DNA of 64,000 nucleotides, from NCBI RefSeq assembly GCF_039613825.1, contig NZ_CP154826.1, positions 2,914,001-2,978,000 on the forward strand, given 5' to 3'. How positions within the stretch are numbered: position 1 is the first letter of the stretch; each line of letters starts with the position of its first letter. The stretch is from Diaminobutyricibacter sp. McL0608. Lineage in GTDB: Bacteria; Actinomycetota; Actinomycetes; Actinomycetales; Microbacteriaceae. Made by a program: the position numbers and the translations under genes. The notes under the pieces are model-generated. The model was not told the origin of the DNA and did not search any database. It saw only the letters and a list, made by a program, of their open reading frames with translations. Shown piece after piece: positions 25,941-35,633 of this stretch.

Positions 25941-26708
25941 GTGGATGAGGTTCGCGTCGTCGTCGCGCATCAGGAACGGGCGACTCTGCGTGTGGGTGAC
26001 GTGTTCCTCAAGATCGATGCTGATCAGGCGAATACAGATCGTGAAGTCGACGCCATGGCCTTGGCGCCTCTGCCGACACCGGAGGTCTTGTGGCATAACC
26101 CGCCCGTGATCGCGCTGGCCGCGCTACCGGGTGTTGCGCTGGGCCGACTCGGGGAGCGCTCTGCGGCGTCTCGGGAGGCATGGGTGGCGACCGGTGCCGC
26201 TGTAAGGGTGCTTCACGATGCTCCCCTTCCGCCCTGGGCGGCGAAAGCACGCGATGATTACCATCGTCTGGACAGCGAGTGCGACTGGCTCCTCAGGAAC
26301 GGGGTCGTGCCGCCCGCGGTGGTGGCGTACAACCGTGACAATGCGCAGACGGCGTTCCGGCACTTCACCCCGGTCTTCGCCCACGGAGACCTTCAGGTCG
26401 ATCATGTGTTCGTCGACGGTGACGTCGTCACCGGTGTGATCGACTGGTCCGAAGGGGGACCCGGGGACCCCATGTTCGACCTGGCCACGTTGACCATGGG
26501 TCATCCGGAACACCTCGACGACGTGATCGCAGGCTACGGCGCAGGAACGGATCGCACGGTCATCGGCGCATGGTGGTCGCTGCGCAGCCTTCTGAATATT
26601 CGGTGGCTGATCGAGCACGGTTTCGACCCGTCCCTACCGGGCTGTGAGATCGATGTTCTCACAGCCCAGATGACGGGACGAGGAATCACGGACAGCGACG
26701 CGCCCTAA
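25941..26708 (+). CDS. Aminoglycoside phosphotransferase-like kinase (APH family)
   Basis: Protein-kinase-like fold of the APH/choline kinase family. The catalytic loop is FAHGDLQVDHVFVDGD near residue 150 and the metal-binding motif IDWSEGGPGDPMFDLA follows. The N-terminal lobe is short (TLRVGDVFLKIDAD contains the likely ATP-binding Lys). Substrates of this large family range from antibiotics to sugars and choline; nothing here fixes which. GTG 25941 is the start. The stop codon overlaps the stop of the converging protease gene. Confidence 0.8.
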   Translation: MDEVRVVVAHQERATLRVGDVFLKIDADQANTDREVDAMALAPLPTPEVLWHNPPVIALAALPGVALGRLGERSAASREAWVATGAAVRVLHDAPLPPWAAKARDDYHRLDSECDWLLRNGVVPPAVVAYNRDNAQTAFRHFTPVFAHGDLQVDHVFVDGDVVTGVIDWSEGGPGDPMFDLATLTMGHPEHLDDVIAGYGAGTDRTVIGAWWSLRSLLNIRWLIEHGFDPSLPGCEIDVLTAQMTGRGITDSDAP

Positions 26709-28021
26709 GTGACCGGGCCGCGCGCGAGGGTGACTGCGGCTGCCTGGGAAGCGCCCGACGAGTCCGTCCAGCTGATGCTGACGCGATCCCCCGGCTTGAG
26801 AGCGCTGAGCGCGTCCGTGAGGTCCTGGGCCGAGGAGATCGTGCTGCCGTTCACCGCAGTGATCGTATCGCCGGCGGCCAGTCCTGCCGTCGCGGCCGGG
26901 CCGCCATCGATGACACCGGCGATGGGCGCGCCGCCGGTCGCGGATACTGCACCGCCGTCGTATCCGGGTGCGGTGGGATCGCCCGACGAACCGATCTGCA
27001 CGCCCAGGAAGGCCGGATAGCCGATCGTCACGGTGGACGAGGCGTCGCCTGCCGTGATCTCTCCGGCGATGGTCAGCGCGTTCTCGATCGGGATCGCGTA
27101 GCCGGCTGGTGTCGATCCACCATCCTCTGCCGCGGTGTCGATACCGATCACCTCATCAGAGGAGTTGAAGAGGGGACCGCCGGAGTCGCCGGCCTGGATG
27201 TCGGCGTCGGTCTCGATGAGACCGTGCAGCGTCTCCGAGACAGCACTCTGCTCCCCCTGCGTCGTGATGGTCTGATCGAGTGCCGTCACAGTTCCTGGGG
27301 AAGCGGAGGGCGTGCCGCCCGCACCCCCGGCATTGCCGACACCCGTTACCGCGTCGCCGACAGCCGCATCCGCCGACATGTCGAGGTGGGCCGTGCTGAG
27401 GCCGGAGGCACTGCTGAGTTGAAGGACAGCGATGTCGTCGGTGGCATCGGTGCCCACCACGGTGGCCGTGTATTGAGCGCCGGTCGAGACGACCGTGACG
27501 CTGATGCTGGTCGCCCCCTCGACCACGTGGTTGTTCGTGAGGATCTCGCCATTGGAGGTGAGTACGAGTCCGGTGCCCATGCTCTCCGCCTGGTCGTAGG
27601 TGAGTTCCGAGGTGATGTCGACGACCCCGACCTGCTGCGCGGCCGTGGCGCTTGCGAGGCCGGTTGAGGTCGAATCGGTGGAGGAGCCGGCGCCGCCGTT
27701 GCCGTAGTCGTATCCGTAGCCGTTGCTGTAACCGTTGCCGTACGAGGATCCTGAGCCGCCGTAGCCGTAGCCGTATTGCCCGAGAGCGGTGTGGATGTTG
27801 GCTGAGACACTCGAGGTCGACGCCGCGGCCGCTCGGATGGACGCGGAACCCTTCGCGGCCAATCCGACCGTGGAGCCGACGACCACCGTTGCTGCGACGC
27901 CGATCGACAGCACGACCACCCGCCGACGCCGACCGCGCCGGACACTCGCACGCGCTTCGGCCAGCGCCTCATCCCTCTGATCGATTCCAGTACGTGCGAA
28001 AGCCCCGTCTACGGTATCCAT
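26705..28021 (-). CDS. HtrA/DegP-like S1C serine protease with PDZ domain
   Basis: A membrane-anchored trypsin-like protease. After a basic cytoplasmic segment (VRRGRRRRV) comes one transmembrane helix (VVVLSIGVAATVVVGSTVGL). Next is a Gly/Tyr/Ser-rich extracellular linker with repeated YGYG and GNGYSNGYG units. The protease domain has His in LTNNHVVEG, Asp in DDIAVLQL and Ser in GDSGGPLFN. A C-terminal PDZ domain begins near FLGVQIGSS and includes GLAAGDTITAVNG. ATG 28021 is chosen because GAGAGGACGAAG precedes it; the frame could extend to 28063. It probably degrades damaged or specific extracytoplasmic proteins. Confidence 0.9.
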   Translation of the reverse strand: MDTVDGAFARTGIDQRDEALAEARASVRRGRRRRVVVLSIGVAATVVVGSTVGLAAKGSASIRAAAASTSSVSANIHTALGQYGYGYGGSGSSYGNGYSNGYGYDYGNGGAGSSTDSTSTGLASATAAQQVGVVDITSELTYDQAESMGTGLVLTSNGEILTNNHVVEGATSISVTVVSTGAQYTATVVGTDATDDIAVLQLSSASGLSTAHLDMSADAAVGDAVTGVGNAGGAGGTPSASPGTVTALDQTITTQGEQSAVSETLHGLIETDADIQAGDSGGPLFNSSDEVIGIDTAAEDGGSTPAGYAIPIENALTIAGEITAGDASSTVTIGYPAFLGVQIGSSGDPTAPGYDGGAVSATGGAPIAGVIDGGPAATAGLAAGDTITAVNGSTISSAQDLTDALSALKPGDRVSISWTDSSGASQAAAVTLARGPVT

Positions 28022-28180
28022 GGCTCTTCGTCCTCTCAGCTTCCTACTTGATGTCCAGAGCACACCCCACGAAATTGAGAAGTTGTCATGGGCTACTTAT
28101 GCTCGCGCCGTGAGAACCCCAGAGTCTGCTGTGAACTCGTCACCCCCGACGTGCTGTTTCAACCGATCTCGACACAACAC

Positions 28181-28216
28181 TGGCCGGGCCGGTCCCCTCA
28201 GGGATCGGCCCAGCCA
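28181..28216 (-). terminator. Terminator hairpin after the amino-acid ABC operon
   Basis: TGGCCGGGCCGGTCCC (28181-28196) pairs with GGGATCGGCCCAGCCA (28201-28216), almost fully, around CTCA. On the minus strand it lies just after the binding-protein stop and is followed by GTGTTGTG. It separates the ABC operon from the protease promoter. Confidence 0.7.
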
Positions 28217-28245
28217 GTCATCGTCAGACGAGAAGTTCAGGACCT

Positions 28246-29079
28246 TTAGATCAGGTGTTTCGCGTCGAGTCCCCATTTGACAGCGAGCTTCGCACTGATG
28301 CCGGCGTCCCGCACTGCCTTGAGCGCGTCGATGAGTCTCTTGTTGATGGGCGCACCCTTGTTCGTGTACGCGCCGATGCTGTTGTCGGCCGGGTACGCGT
28401 TAGGGACGGCCTTGAGCTTGTCGCCGGTGGTCTTGATGACATCCGCAGTGGAGACGTCCGTCTGGAACGCAGCATCCGCCTTGCCGTTGAGGACGTTCTG
28501 GACCACGTCCACACCCGCATCGGTGCCGAGCGGCTGTACCGGCTTGAGGTGGGCAGCAGCGAGCTGCTTCTGGAGGTCGGCGAGCTTGGGCTCGTCAGCG
28601 GAGCCCGTCTGATACGCCAGGGTCTTGCCTGCGAGGTCGGTGAGCACGTGGATGGAGTTGTCGTTCTTGTGAACGAGCAGGGCGTAGCCGGTCTTGAGGT
28701 ACGGCACCGGGCTCGCGGCCGCACTTCGCTCGGCTGTGACATAGAGCGACGACCAAGCGACGTCGCATCTTCCCGCGTTGAGGGCGGGGATGATCCCCTT
28801 CAGGCTCACCTCGACGGGAACGAACTCGAGGTGGAGCTGCTTCGCTGCAGCCTTCGCGAGGTCCACGTCGAATCCGACCGGATTGCTGGTGTCGGTGCCT
28901 TCGTAATACTCCATCGGCGCGTAGGCGGCGTTCATGCAAACGGTGAGCTTGCCAGCAGAGACGACTCCCCCGGTTCCGGATGCGCCGCTGGTCGGCGTGG
29001 AGCTGCAGCCGGCGAGAGACGTGATAGCCAGAAGCGCGAGCGCGGTTGCGGCTGTCGAGGTGCGGATGAATCTTTTCAT
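28246..29079 (-). CDS. Polar amino acid ABC transporter, substrate-binding lipoprotein
   Basis: SBP_bac_3 family. The lipoprotein signal ends in the lipobox LAGC (Cys25). The mature part begins KLTVCMNAAYAPMEYYEG and includes VGFDVDLAKAAAKQLHLEF and GRCDVAWSSLYVTAERSA, the usual ligand-pocket segments. It is the third gene of a permease-ATPase-binding protein operon and follows the ATPase by 39 bases. The neighbouring guanidino-catabolism genes make arginine, agmatine or a related compound a likely ligand, but residues that fix specificity were not identified. Confidence 0.88.
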   Translation of the reverse strand: MKRFIRTSTAATALALLAITSLAGCSSTPTSGASGTGGVVSAGKLTVCMNAAYAPMEYYEGTDTSNPVGFDVDLAKAAAKQLHLEFVPVEVSLKGIIPALNAGRCDVAWSSLYVTAERSAAASPVPYLKTGYALLVHKNDNSIHVLTDLAGKTLAYQTGSADEPKLADLQKQLAAAHLKPVQPLGTDAGVDVVQNVLNGKADAAFQTDVSTADVIKTTGDKLKAVPNAYPADNSIGAYTNKGAPINKRLIDALKAVRDAGISAKLAVKWGLDAKHLI

Positions 29080-29118
29080 GAGTACTCCAAGGGGGTGTGA
29101 TGTGGTTGGGTGTTCGGG

Positions 29119-29874
29119 TCAGGAGACGTGGCTGAGATACCGTCGCGCCTCGTCGGTTTCGGGCGCGTCGAAGAATCGGTCGGGTGCGGCGACTTCCACG
29201 ATCCGTCCGGCATGGAACAGGGCGACTTCGTCGGCCACGCGCCGGGCGAACCTGGTCTCGTGGGTGACGACGACCATGGTCATCCCTTCGGCGGCGAGGG
29301 TCTCCATGACGGCCAGGACCTCACCCACGAGCTCTGGATCGAGCGCCGACGTCGGTTCGTCGAAGAGCATGACGCGTGGTTCCATCACGAGCGCTCGCGC
29401 GATCGCGACGCGCTGTTGCTGCCCGCCGGACAGCTCGCTGGGATATTGTGCGGACCGTCCCGCCAGTCCGACGCGTTCAAGCATGGCCATCGCCTTCTCT
29501 CGCGCGTCGTGTCGCGACATGTGAAGTGCGAGGGTCAGCCCGCTTGCGACATTGTCGACGGCTGTCAGATGGTTGAACAGATTGAATCGCTGGAAGACCA
29601 TCCCGATCTCGCGGCGCTCTTTTGCGAGCTTGCGCTCCGGAAGGCGCCTTCCGCGAGCGTCGACCCCGAGAACCCGTCCGTCCAGCAGGATCGTGCCGCT
29701 GTCGGCAGGCTCCAGGACGTTCATCAGCCGAAGGATCGTTGACTTTCCGGAGCCGGAGGCCCCCAGGATGACTTTGACCTGCCCTGCCTCGACACTGAAG
29801 CTGACACCGCCGAGCACCTCCAGGCCTCCGTAGCGCTTGTGGAGGTTGACAGCCTCGAGCACCGGCCCGTTCAC
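29119..29874 (-). CDS. Polar amino acid ABC transporter, ATP-binding protein (HisP/GlnQ type)
   Basis: Walker A is GASGSGKST, the Q-loop MVFQRFNLFNHLTA, the signature [15 protein letters not shown], Walker B VMLFDEPTSALDPE and the switch His VVTHETRFARRVA. The GTG at 29874 is preferred because it overlaps the permease stop by four bases (GTGA) and gives the usual N-terminus NGPVLEAVNLHKRYG. A longer frame to 29943 would overlap the permease. Length (251 residues) fits the family. Confidence 0.9.
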   Translation of the reverse strand: MNGPVLEAVNLHKRYGGLEVLGGVSFSVEAGQVKVILGASGSGKSTILRLMNVLEPADSGTILLDGRVLGVDARGRRLPERKLAKERREIGMVFQRFNLFNHLTAVDNVASGLTLALHMSRHDAREKAMAMLERVGLAGRSAQYPSELSGGQQQRVAIARALVMEPRVMLFDEPTSALDPELVGEVLAVMETLAAEGMTMVVVTHETRFARRVADEVALFHAGRIVEVAAPDRFFDAPETDEARRYLSHVS

Positions 29875-30584
29875 GCGTAAACCCTGCGGGGCAGAAACGA
29901 CTTCTTCGTCGAGGTCCATTGGAATCGCCTTTCGAACATCCACTGAGCGGCCATGAGAAGACTCACAATGACCAGGTAATAGACAGCTGCGGCCGAGTAG
30001 AACTCGGCGTAGCGGAAGGTCCGCGACACGAAGATCCCGGCAATGGTCATCAGCTCTTTCAAGGAGATGACGCTGGCGAGCGACGTGTATTTCAGGACCG
30101 CGATGAATTCGTTGCTCGTGGGAGGGATCGCGGTGCGAATCGCTTGAGGCATCACCACCCGGAACAGGGTCCGTGCCGGCGTTATCCCGAGTGCTCGAGC
30201 CGCGAGGGGCTGGCCTTCTTCGACGGCTTGCATGGCAGACCGGAGAATCTCAGCCATGTATGCGGCTTCGACGATCGTCATGCCGATGAAGCAGGCGAGG
30301 AACGGGTTGAACCAGCTCTCCCGGAATGCGGGCCAGAGCTGGGGCGCCGCGTTCCAGACGACGAGAAAGATCAGCAGGGTAGGTATGGCGCGGAAGAACC
30401 ACACGTACAGCATTCCGAAAGCCTGCGCCAGCCGATTCTTCGATTGGCGCGCGAGGGCGATCAGGAAGCCGAGCACAGTGGCACCCGCCATCGAACAGAT
30501 CGCGAGACTCAGGGCGACCCAGGCGCCGGTCAGATAATCGGCCGAGAACAGCGCCGACCAGAAAACATTCGGGTCGAAACCCAT
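29871..30584 (-). CDS. Polar amino acid ABC transporter permease
   Basis: HisM/GlnP-type permease of 237 residues. It has several membrane helices and the conserved segment FRAIPTLLIFLVVW; the coupling-loop region includes AARALGITPARTLFRVVMPQ. ATG 30584 (protein start MGFDPNVFWSALFS) is chosen because CGGAGTGGG lies seven bases upstream; an in-frame ATG at 30605 lacks this. First gene of the operon, divergent from the XRE-cupin regulator with a 198-base gap that should hold both promoters. Confidence 0.88.
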   Translation of the reverse strand: MGFDPNVFWSALFSADYLTGAWVALSLAICSMAGATVLGFLIALARQSKNRLAQAFGMLYVWFFRAIPTLLIFLVVWNAAPQLWPAFRESWFNPFLACFIGMTIVEAAYMAEILRSAMQAVEEGQPLAARALGITPARTLFRVVMPQAIRTAIPPTSNEFIAVLKYTSLASVISLKELMTIAGIFVSRTFRYAEFYSAAAVYYLVIVSLLMAAQWMFERRFQWTSTKKSFLPRRVYA

Positions 30585-30782
30585 AATCCCACTCCGAATC
30601 TTCATTGAAACGTGGTTATTACGCGACATCGAATGACAAGTACATCTCGAAGGAAGTTTCTTCAGATGAATCATTTGTTGCGTGGTGGACAGCATAGGTG
30701 CGGTTGCCCGCGCGGTCAAGCCGAAAGATCCTGATACCAGGCGAGCATCTGTGCGCTCCGTATTAGCCGCTACCGTTGAAGC

Positions 30783-31361
30783 ATGCGTCCGATGCCGCTT
30801 GACCCAGCCGACCGCCATGTGAACATCGGCCCGAGGCTCCGCGCCGCGCGCAAAGCGCAACAGCTGACGATCGACGAGGTGGCGAGGGTCACCGGCCTGA
30901 CCAAGGGATTCCTCTCGCGTGTGGAGCGAGACGTGACGTCGCTCAGCGTGTCGTCGCTGATCACGTTGTGTGACGTTCTTTCGATCCCCGTCGGCTCGCT
31001 GTTCGAGGAGCCCGATGTACAGCTCGTCCGCGCAGGCACCGGCGCGCGGATCAACCTGGGCGGCGTGGAGACCGAGGAGCGGCTGCTGTCGCCGCGGTCC
31101 GAGGGGAAGGTGCAGGTGATTCGCTCTGTGATCGAGAGCGGCGGCCACGGTGGCGACGAGCTCTACGCCGTCGCGGCGGATGTGGACGTGCTCCATGTGC
31201 TCCGCGGCCATGTCGAGGTGCGCTTCTCCGGTGAGGAATGGCAACTCGGCGCAGGAGACACACTGACTTTCAGCGGTCACGAGCCGCACACCTGGCGAGT
31301 GCTCAGCGAGGCTGGCGCCGAGGTGATCTGGGTGCTCGTCCCAGCACTCTGGAGCGCCTGA
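30783..31361 (+). CDS. XRE-family regulator with C-terminal cupin domain
   Basis: Helix-turn-helix at residues 15-70 (LRAARKAQQLTIDEVARVTG, then LTKGFLSRVERDVTSLSV). Cupin barrel at about 110-190 (ADVDVLHVLRGHVEVRFSGE, LGAGDTLTFSGHEPHTWRV). This two-domain design is typical of regulators such as PuuR that sense amino acids or polyamines with the cupin. It lies between the divergent ABC operon and the ureohydrolase operon, so it probably controls both. Candidate operators are in the gap at 31415-31460 and near 30640. Confidence 0.85.
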   Translation: MRPMPLDPADRHVNIGPRLRAARKAQQLTIDEVARVTGLTKGFLSRVERDVTSLSVSSLITLCDVLSIPVGSLFEEPDVQLVRAGTGARINLGGVETEERLLSPRSEGKVQVIRSVIESGGHGGDELYAVAADVDVLHVLRGHVEVRFSGEEWQLGAGDTLTFSGHEPHTWRVLSEAGAEVIWVLVPALWSA

Positions 31362-31414
31362 CAGCCGCCTGCGAACCTGTCGGGCGGGTTGCGACATGAT
31401 CAGACGGCGTATAG

Positions 31415-31460
31415 CCTTGCGCGAAACTAAAGTTTTTCACTGAGCAACTTTTACGCAAGG
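31415..31460 (+). promoter_or_regulatory. Operator-like inverted repeats before the ureohydrolase operon
   Basis: Two palindromes are nested: CCTTGCG (31415-31421) with CGCAAGG (31454-31460), and inside it AAACT (31424-31428) with AGTTT (31431-31435). The right arm of the outer repeat overlaps the Shine-Dalgarno sequence AAGGAGG. A similar AAGTTTCTTC sequence lies in the gap ahead of the XRE gene. Binding here by the adjacent XRE-cupin protein would block expression. Confidence 0.5.
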
Positions 31461-31469
31461 AGGCCAATG

Positions 31470-32426
31470 ATGGCGTCGTCCGTCGGCCCGATCGACTCGT
31501 CCCGGATCCCGCGATACGCGGGGCCCGCCGGATTTGCGAGGCTGCCCCGCCTCGATCAAGTGGGGCACGCGGACATCGTCGTCGCCGGCGTCCCGTTCGA
31601 CTCCGGCGTTTCGTACCGGTCGGGCGCACGTTTCGGGCCGACCCACATCCGCGAGGCGTCTCGTCTGCTCCGGCCCTACCATCCGGCCCTCGACGTCTCC
31701 CCCTTCGAGGTGGCGCAAGTCGCCGACGCCGGAGATGTTGCGGTGAACCCGTTCGACATCCGGGAGGCTATCGAGACCATCCAGGCCGCCGCCTACGACC
31801 TCACCTCCGACGGGACACGCCTGGTCACCCTCGGCGGGGACCACACCATCTCGCTCCCGCTGCTGCGGGCCGCTGCCGAGCGGCACGGCCCCGTCGCCCT
31901 CCTCCATTTCGACGCACACCTGGACACCTGGGACACGTACTTCGGCGCCGAATACACCCACGGCACCCCGTTCCGCCGGGCGTTCGAAGAGGGAATCATC
32001 GACACCGAGGCGCTGAGTCATGTCGGCACCCGTGGCCCGCTCTACGGCAAGAAGGATCTCGAGGACGACCGCCGTTTCGGCTTCGGGATCATCACGAGCG
32101 CGGACGTCTACAGGCAGGGCGCGGACGAGGTCGTCGCCAGACTGCGCGACCGCATCGGCGACCGGCCCCTGTACATCTCGATCGATGTGGACGTGATGGA
32201 CCCGGCGCATGCGCCCGGCACGGGCACGCCGGAGGCGGGAGGGATGACCAGTCGCGAACTACTGGAGATCCTGCGTGGATTCGCAGGCCTCAACCTGATC
32301 GGCGCCGACGTGGTCGAGGTCGCCCCGGCATACGATCACGCCGACATCACCGGCGTTGCGGCCTCCCACCTCGCCTACGACCTCGTTTCCCTGCTCGCCC
32401 TGAACCACAAGTCGGCCGCGTCGTGA
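31470..32426 (+). CDS. Ureohydrolase (agmatinase/guanidinobutyrase type)
   Basis: Mn-dependent hydrolysis of a guanidino group to urea and an amine. All ligand motifs of the arginase fold are present: [21 protein letters not shown], and [20 protein letters not shown]. Length is about 318 residues. ATG 31470 is six bases from AAGGAGG and is preferred over the ATG directly before it. Sequence alone does not separate agmatinase from guanidinobutyrase. The following ThDP enzyme and semialdehyde dehydrogenase favour 4-guanidinobutyrate to GABA plus urea. The stop overlaps the next GTG by four bases. Confidence 0.88.
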   Translation: MASSVGPIDSSRIPRYAGPAGFARLPRLDQVGHADIVVAGVPFDSGVSYRSGARFGPTHIREASRLLRPYHPALDVSPFEVAQVADAGDVAVNPFDIREAIETIQAAAYDLTSDGTRLVTLGGDHTISLPLLRAAAERHGPVALLHFDAHLDTWDTYFGAEYTHGTPFRRAFEEGIIDTEALSHVGTRGPLYGKKDLEDDRRFGFGIITSADVYRQGADEVVARLRDRIGDRPLYISIDVDVMDPAHAPGTGTPEAGGMTSRELLEILRGFAGLNLIGADVVEVAPAYDHADITGVAASHLAYDLVSLLALNHKSAAS

Positions 32427-34054
32427 CCGCCCGCACGGGTGGCGACGTCGTCATCGAGACCCTTACCGCACTGGGCGCGCGACACGTCTTCGGGATCCCT
32501 GGGCAGCACGCGCTCGGACTGTTCGACGCTCTTCGTCGCAGCCCCCTGACCTTCGTCAGCTCCAGGGTGGAGAACAACTCCGCGTTCGGCGCAGACGGCT
32601 ACTCGAGGGTCACAGGCGAGGTAGGCGTGCTATTCCTCTCGACAGGCCCAGGCGCGCTGACCTCGCTCGGGGCGCTGCAGGAGGCGTACGCCACCGGGGT
32701 TCCGCTCGTCGTCGTGGCGAGTCAGGTTCCACGACGCGGGCTCGGCGGCACACGCAACGGCCTGTTGCATCAGCTCGACGACCAGCAGGCCAGCGCACGG
32801 AACGTCACCAAGTCGACGGCTCTTGTCCGGGACGCTGCCCAGCTGCCGGCCGCCTTGGCCGATGCATGGGCGCTCGCGCAGTCCGCTCCGTCGGGGCCGA
32901 CCTGGGTCGAGGTTCCGGAGGATGTTCTGCTCGGTCCGGCCGGCGTGCCGAGAGTCCTCACCGCACCTACAGCGGTCATGTCATCCCGCGGGCCGCGCGC
33001 GGAACTGGTGGCGGAGGCGGCCGAACTGCTCTCCTCTGCCCGTCGCCCCGTCATCCTCGCAGGCGGTGGGGTCCGCCGCTCCCCGGGCGGAAGTGAAGCA
33101 TTGCGCAGGCTCGCCGAGACGCTGGACGCTCCCGTGGTCGCGACGGTCGGCGGCAAGGGTGCCATCGATTTCGCCCACCCGCTCTCAGCCGCATCCTGGA
33201 TCGAGGACCGGCAGACCACCGAACTGCTCGAGCGGGCGGACGTGCTGCTCGCCGTTGGCACAGCGATCGGCGAGGTGACCAGCAACTACTTCACGTTCGC
33301 GCCGCGCGGCCGCCTCATCCAGGTGGACGCGGAACCACGAGTGCTCGGCTCCAACTATCCCAGCCTCGGAATCCCTGCCGATGCCGCAGTGGCACTCGAC
33401 GCGATCGCGGATGTACTGAGCGCCCACGACCCGGCGCGAACGGTCGAGCAGGCGGGCGCTCGCATCGCTGCGGAACTACGCACAGACGTCGAGGCTCGCC
33501 TCGCGGGCCAGGACAGGGAGGTCGAGCGGACGCTGCTGGCCGATCTCCGTTCCGCTGTGCCGTCCGACGCCCACACCTTCTGGGACATGACGATCGCTGC
33601 CTACTGGGCCTGGTCGGTGTGGGACCCGCAACACGGCGAATTCCACTCCGCGCAAGGATCCGGCGGGCTCGGATTCGCGTTTCCGGCCGCCGTCGCCGCG
33701 GCCGTCGGATCCGGCCGGCGTACCCTCGCCGTCAGCGGCGACGGCGGCGCGCTCTACTCGATCGCCGAGCTGGCTGCCGCGCGTCAGCACGATGCCGACG
33801 TCACCTGGCTGATCGTCGATGACGGTGGTTACGGCATCCTCCGTGAGTACATGACCGAGGCGTTCGGCGAGGCAGCAGCCACCGAGCTGGCTCGCCCCGA
33901 TTTCGTCGATCTCGCCCACGCGTTCGGCATCCCAGCCGAACGCGTAGACGCGGCCTCAATCGGTGCGGCCGTCGCAGCGAGCTTCGAGCGCCGCGGTCCC
34001 GTCGTCCTCGTCCTCCCCGCGTTGCTGCGGATGTTCGCCCCCACCCATCTCTGA
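32423..34054 (+). CDS. ThDP-dependent enzyme, acetolactate synthase-like (candidate 2-ketoarginine decarboxylase)
   Basis: Three-domain ThDP enzyme of 543 residues. The N-terminal catalytic Glu is in [17 protein letters not shown]; the central FAD/NAD-like domain spans about 190-330; the C-terminal ThDP motif starts at [19 protein letters not shown]. The usual NN pair that closes this motif is DD here (LIVDDGGYG). Acetolactate synthase is unlikely, since no small subunit follows and the neighbours are catabolic. In the arginine transaminase route a related enzyme (AruI) decarboxylates 2-ketoarginine to 4-guanidinobutyraldehyde, which would feed the ureohydrolase next door. That role is inference. 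Confidence 0.8.
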   Translation: MTARTGGDVVIETLTALGARHVFGIPGQHALGLFDALRRSPLTFVSSRVENNSAFGADGYSRVTGEVGVLFLSTGPGALTSLGALQEAYATGVPLVVVASQVPRRGLGGTRNGLLHQLDDQQASARNVTKSTALVRDAAQLPAALADAWALAQSAPSGPTWVEVPEDVLLGPAGVPRVLTAPTAVMSSRGPRAELVAEAAELLSSARRPVILAGGGVRRSPGGSEALRRLAETLDAPVVATVGGKGAIDFAHPLSAASWIEDRQTTELLERADVLLAVGTAIGEVTSNYFTFAPRGRLIQVDAEPRVLGSNYPSLGIPADAAVALDAIADVLSAHDPARTVEQAGARIAAELRTDVEARLAGQDREVERTLLADLRSAVPSDAHTFWDMTIAAYWAWSVWDPQHGEFHSAQGSGGLGFAFPAAVAAAVGSGRRTLAVSGDGGALYSIAELAAARQHDADVTWLIVDDGGYGILREYMTEAFGEAAATELARPDFVDLAHAFGIPAERVDAASIGAAVAASFERRGPVVLVLPALLRMFAPTHL

Positions 34055-34093
34055 TCCACCGACTGTAACCTCTCAAGGCAAAGGAGCCTTTTC

Positions 34094-35590
34094 ATGGACA
34101 TCGCCATCGTCGTCATCTATCTAGCCGCGATGGTCGGCTTCGGATTCTGGGGCCGCTCCCGGACGAAGAACTCGGCAGACTTCTTGGTCGCCGGCCGCCG
34201 GCTCGGCCCGACTCTGTACACCGGAACGATGGCTGCCGTCGTACTCGGCGGCGCGTCCACTGTGGGTGGCGTAGGCCTCGGATACAAATTCGGCATATCG
34301 GGTATGTGGTTGGTCATCGCCATCGCCGTGGGCCTTCTGTTGCTCAGCCTGCTTTTCGCCGGACGCATCCAGAAGCTCCGCGTGTACACCGTCGCCCAGA
34401 TGCTGCACCTGCGCTATGGGGTCAACGCCACCAGCGCCTCCGGCATCGTGATGATGGCGTACACCCTCATGCTCTCCGTGACCTCGACCATCGCCTACGC
34501 GACGATCTTCAACGTCCTCTTCGGCACCGACCAGACACTCTCGGTCATCATCGGCGGCGCGATCGTAATGCTGTACTCCGCTATCGGCGGCATGTGGTCG
34601 ATCACCATCACCGACATGGTCCAGTTCATTCTGAAGACGATCGGAGTCTTCTTCCTGATGCTGCCGTTCGCGTGGATCCACGCCGGCGGGTACGAAGGCA
34701 TCGTGAAACGCGTCGGCTCCGCCCACTTTGCACTCGGTGCGATCGGCGTAGACACCATCGTGACATTCTTCGTGGTCTACACGTTCGGAATGCTGATCGG
34801 GCAGGACATCTGGCAGCGCGTCTTCACGGCGCGGACACCGCGCGTCGCCAAATGGGGTGGCACGACCGCAGCTCTCTACTGCGTCCTCTACGGCATCGCG
34901 GGCGCGCTGATCGGCACCGCGGCAGCCGCCTTCCTTCCCGATATCGCAAACAAGAACGACGTTTACGCAACGGTTGCCGAGACGATTCTCCCCGTTGGCG
35001 TAGCGGGTGTCGTGCTGGCCGCGGCGGTGGCCGCCATGATGTCCACAGCATCGGGCGCCCTCATTGCGGCGTCTACCGTCGCACGGGCAGATGTCGTCCC
35101 GTTGCTCCTGCGTCTCATCGGCCGGCGCCCTGCAGAAGTATCGTCGGACAACCCGGAACATGACCTGCGCTCGAACCGTCTCTACGTCGTCGTACTCGGT
35201 GTGGTGGTAATCGGTATCGCCGCCTTGCTGAACGATGTCGTCGGCGCGTTGACGGTTGCGTACGACATTCTGGTCGGCGGCCTGCTCGTCCCGATCCTCG
35301 GCGGATTCGTCTGGCGACGCGCAACGGGTGCGGGCGCACTCTGGGCTATGGGCACCGGGACCGTCGCGACACTCGGCACCATGATCGCGCTCGGCGACGT
35401 TCTCGCCAACCCGCCAATCTACGTAGGACTCGGAGTCAGCCTCGTCGCGTACATCATTGCCAGCCTCCTCACGCCCCGCACACCTGCTGCTGTTATGCAA
35501 CGCTGGGACGCCAGGCTCCGCGGCACGACTGAGCCGACGGGCGACGCAGAAAACGCCGAACCCGACGTAGCCATCAATTCCGCTGCCTGA
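34094..35590 (+). CDS. Sodium/solute symporter (SSS family)
   Basis: 498 residues with about 13 membrane helices. It starts MDIAIVVIYLAAMVGFGFWG and the SSS core segment RTKNSADFLVAGRRLG follows, then GGASTVGGVGLGYKFGI. Conserved helix YSAIGGMWSITITDMVQFIL is seen near residue 160. The family moves amino acids, sugars, carboxylates or urea with sodium. Position between a ThDP enzyme and a semialdehyde dehydrogenase suggests it imports the substrate of this pathway. AAAGGAG precedes the ATG. Confidence 0.88.
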   Translation: MDIAIVVIYLAAMVGFGFWGRSRTKNSADFLVAGRRLGPTLYTGTMAAVVLGGASTVGGVGLGYKFGISGMWLVIAIAVGLLLLSLLFAGRIQKLRVYTVAQMLHLRYGVNATSASGIVMMAYTLMLSVTSTIAYATIFNVLFGTDQTLSVIIGGAIVMLYSAIGGMWSITITDMVQFILKTIGVFFLMLPFAWIHAGGYEGIVKRVGSAHFALGAIGVDTIVTFFVVYTFGMLIGQDIWQRVFTARTPRVAKWGGTTAALYCVLYGIAGALIGTAAAAFLPDIANKNDVYATVAETILPVGVAGVVLAAAVAAMMSTASGALIAASTVARADVVPLLLRLIGRRPAEVSSDNPEHDLRSNRLYVVVLGVVVIGIAALLNDVVGALTVAYDILVGGLLVPILGGFVWRRATGAGALWAMGTGTVATLGTMIALGDVLANPPIYVGLGVSLVAYIIASLLTPRTPAAVMQRWDARLRGTTEPTGDAENAEPDVAINSAA

Positions 35591-35633
35591 TCTCGCCCCC
35601 GACGAAACTCGCCAAAGCAAAGGACTTCCGTTC

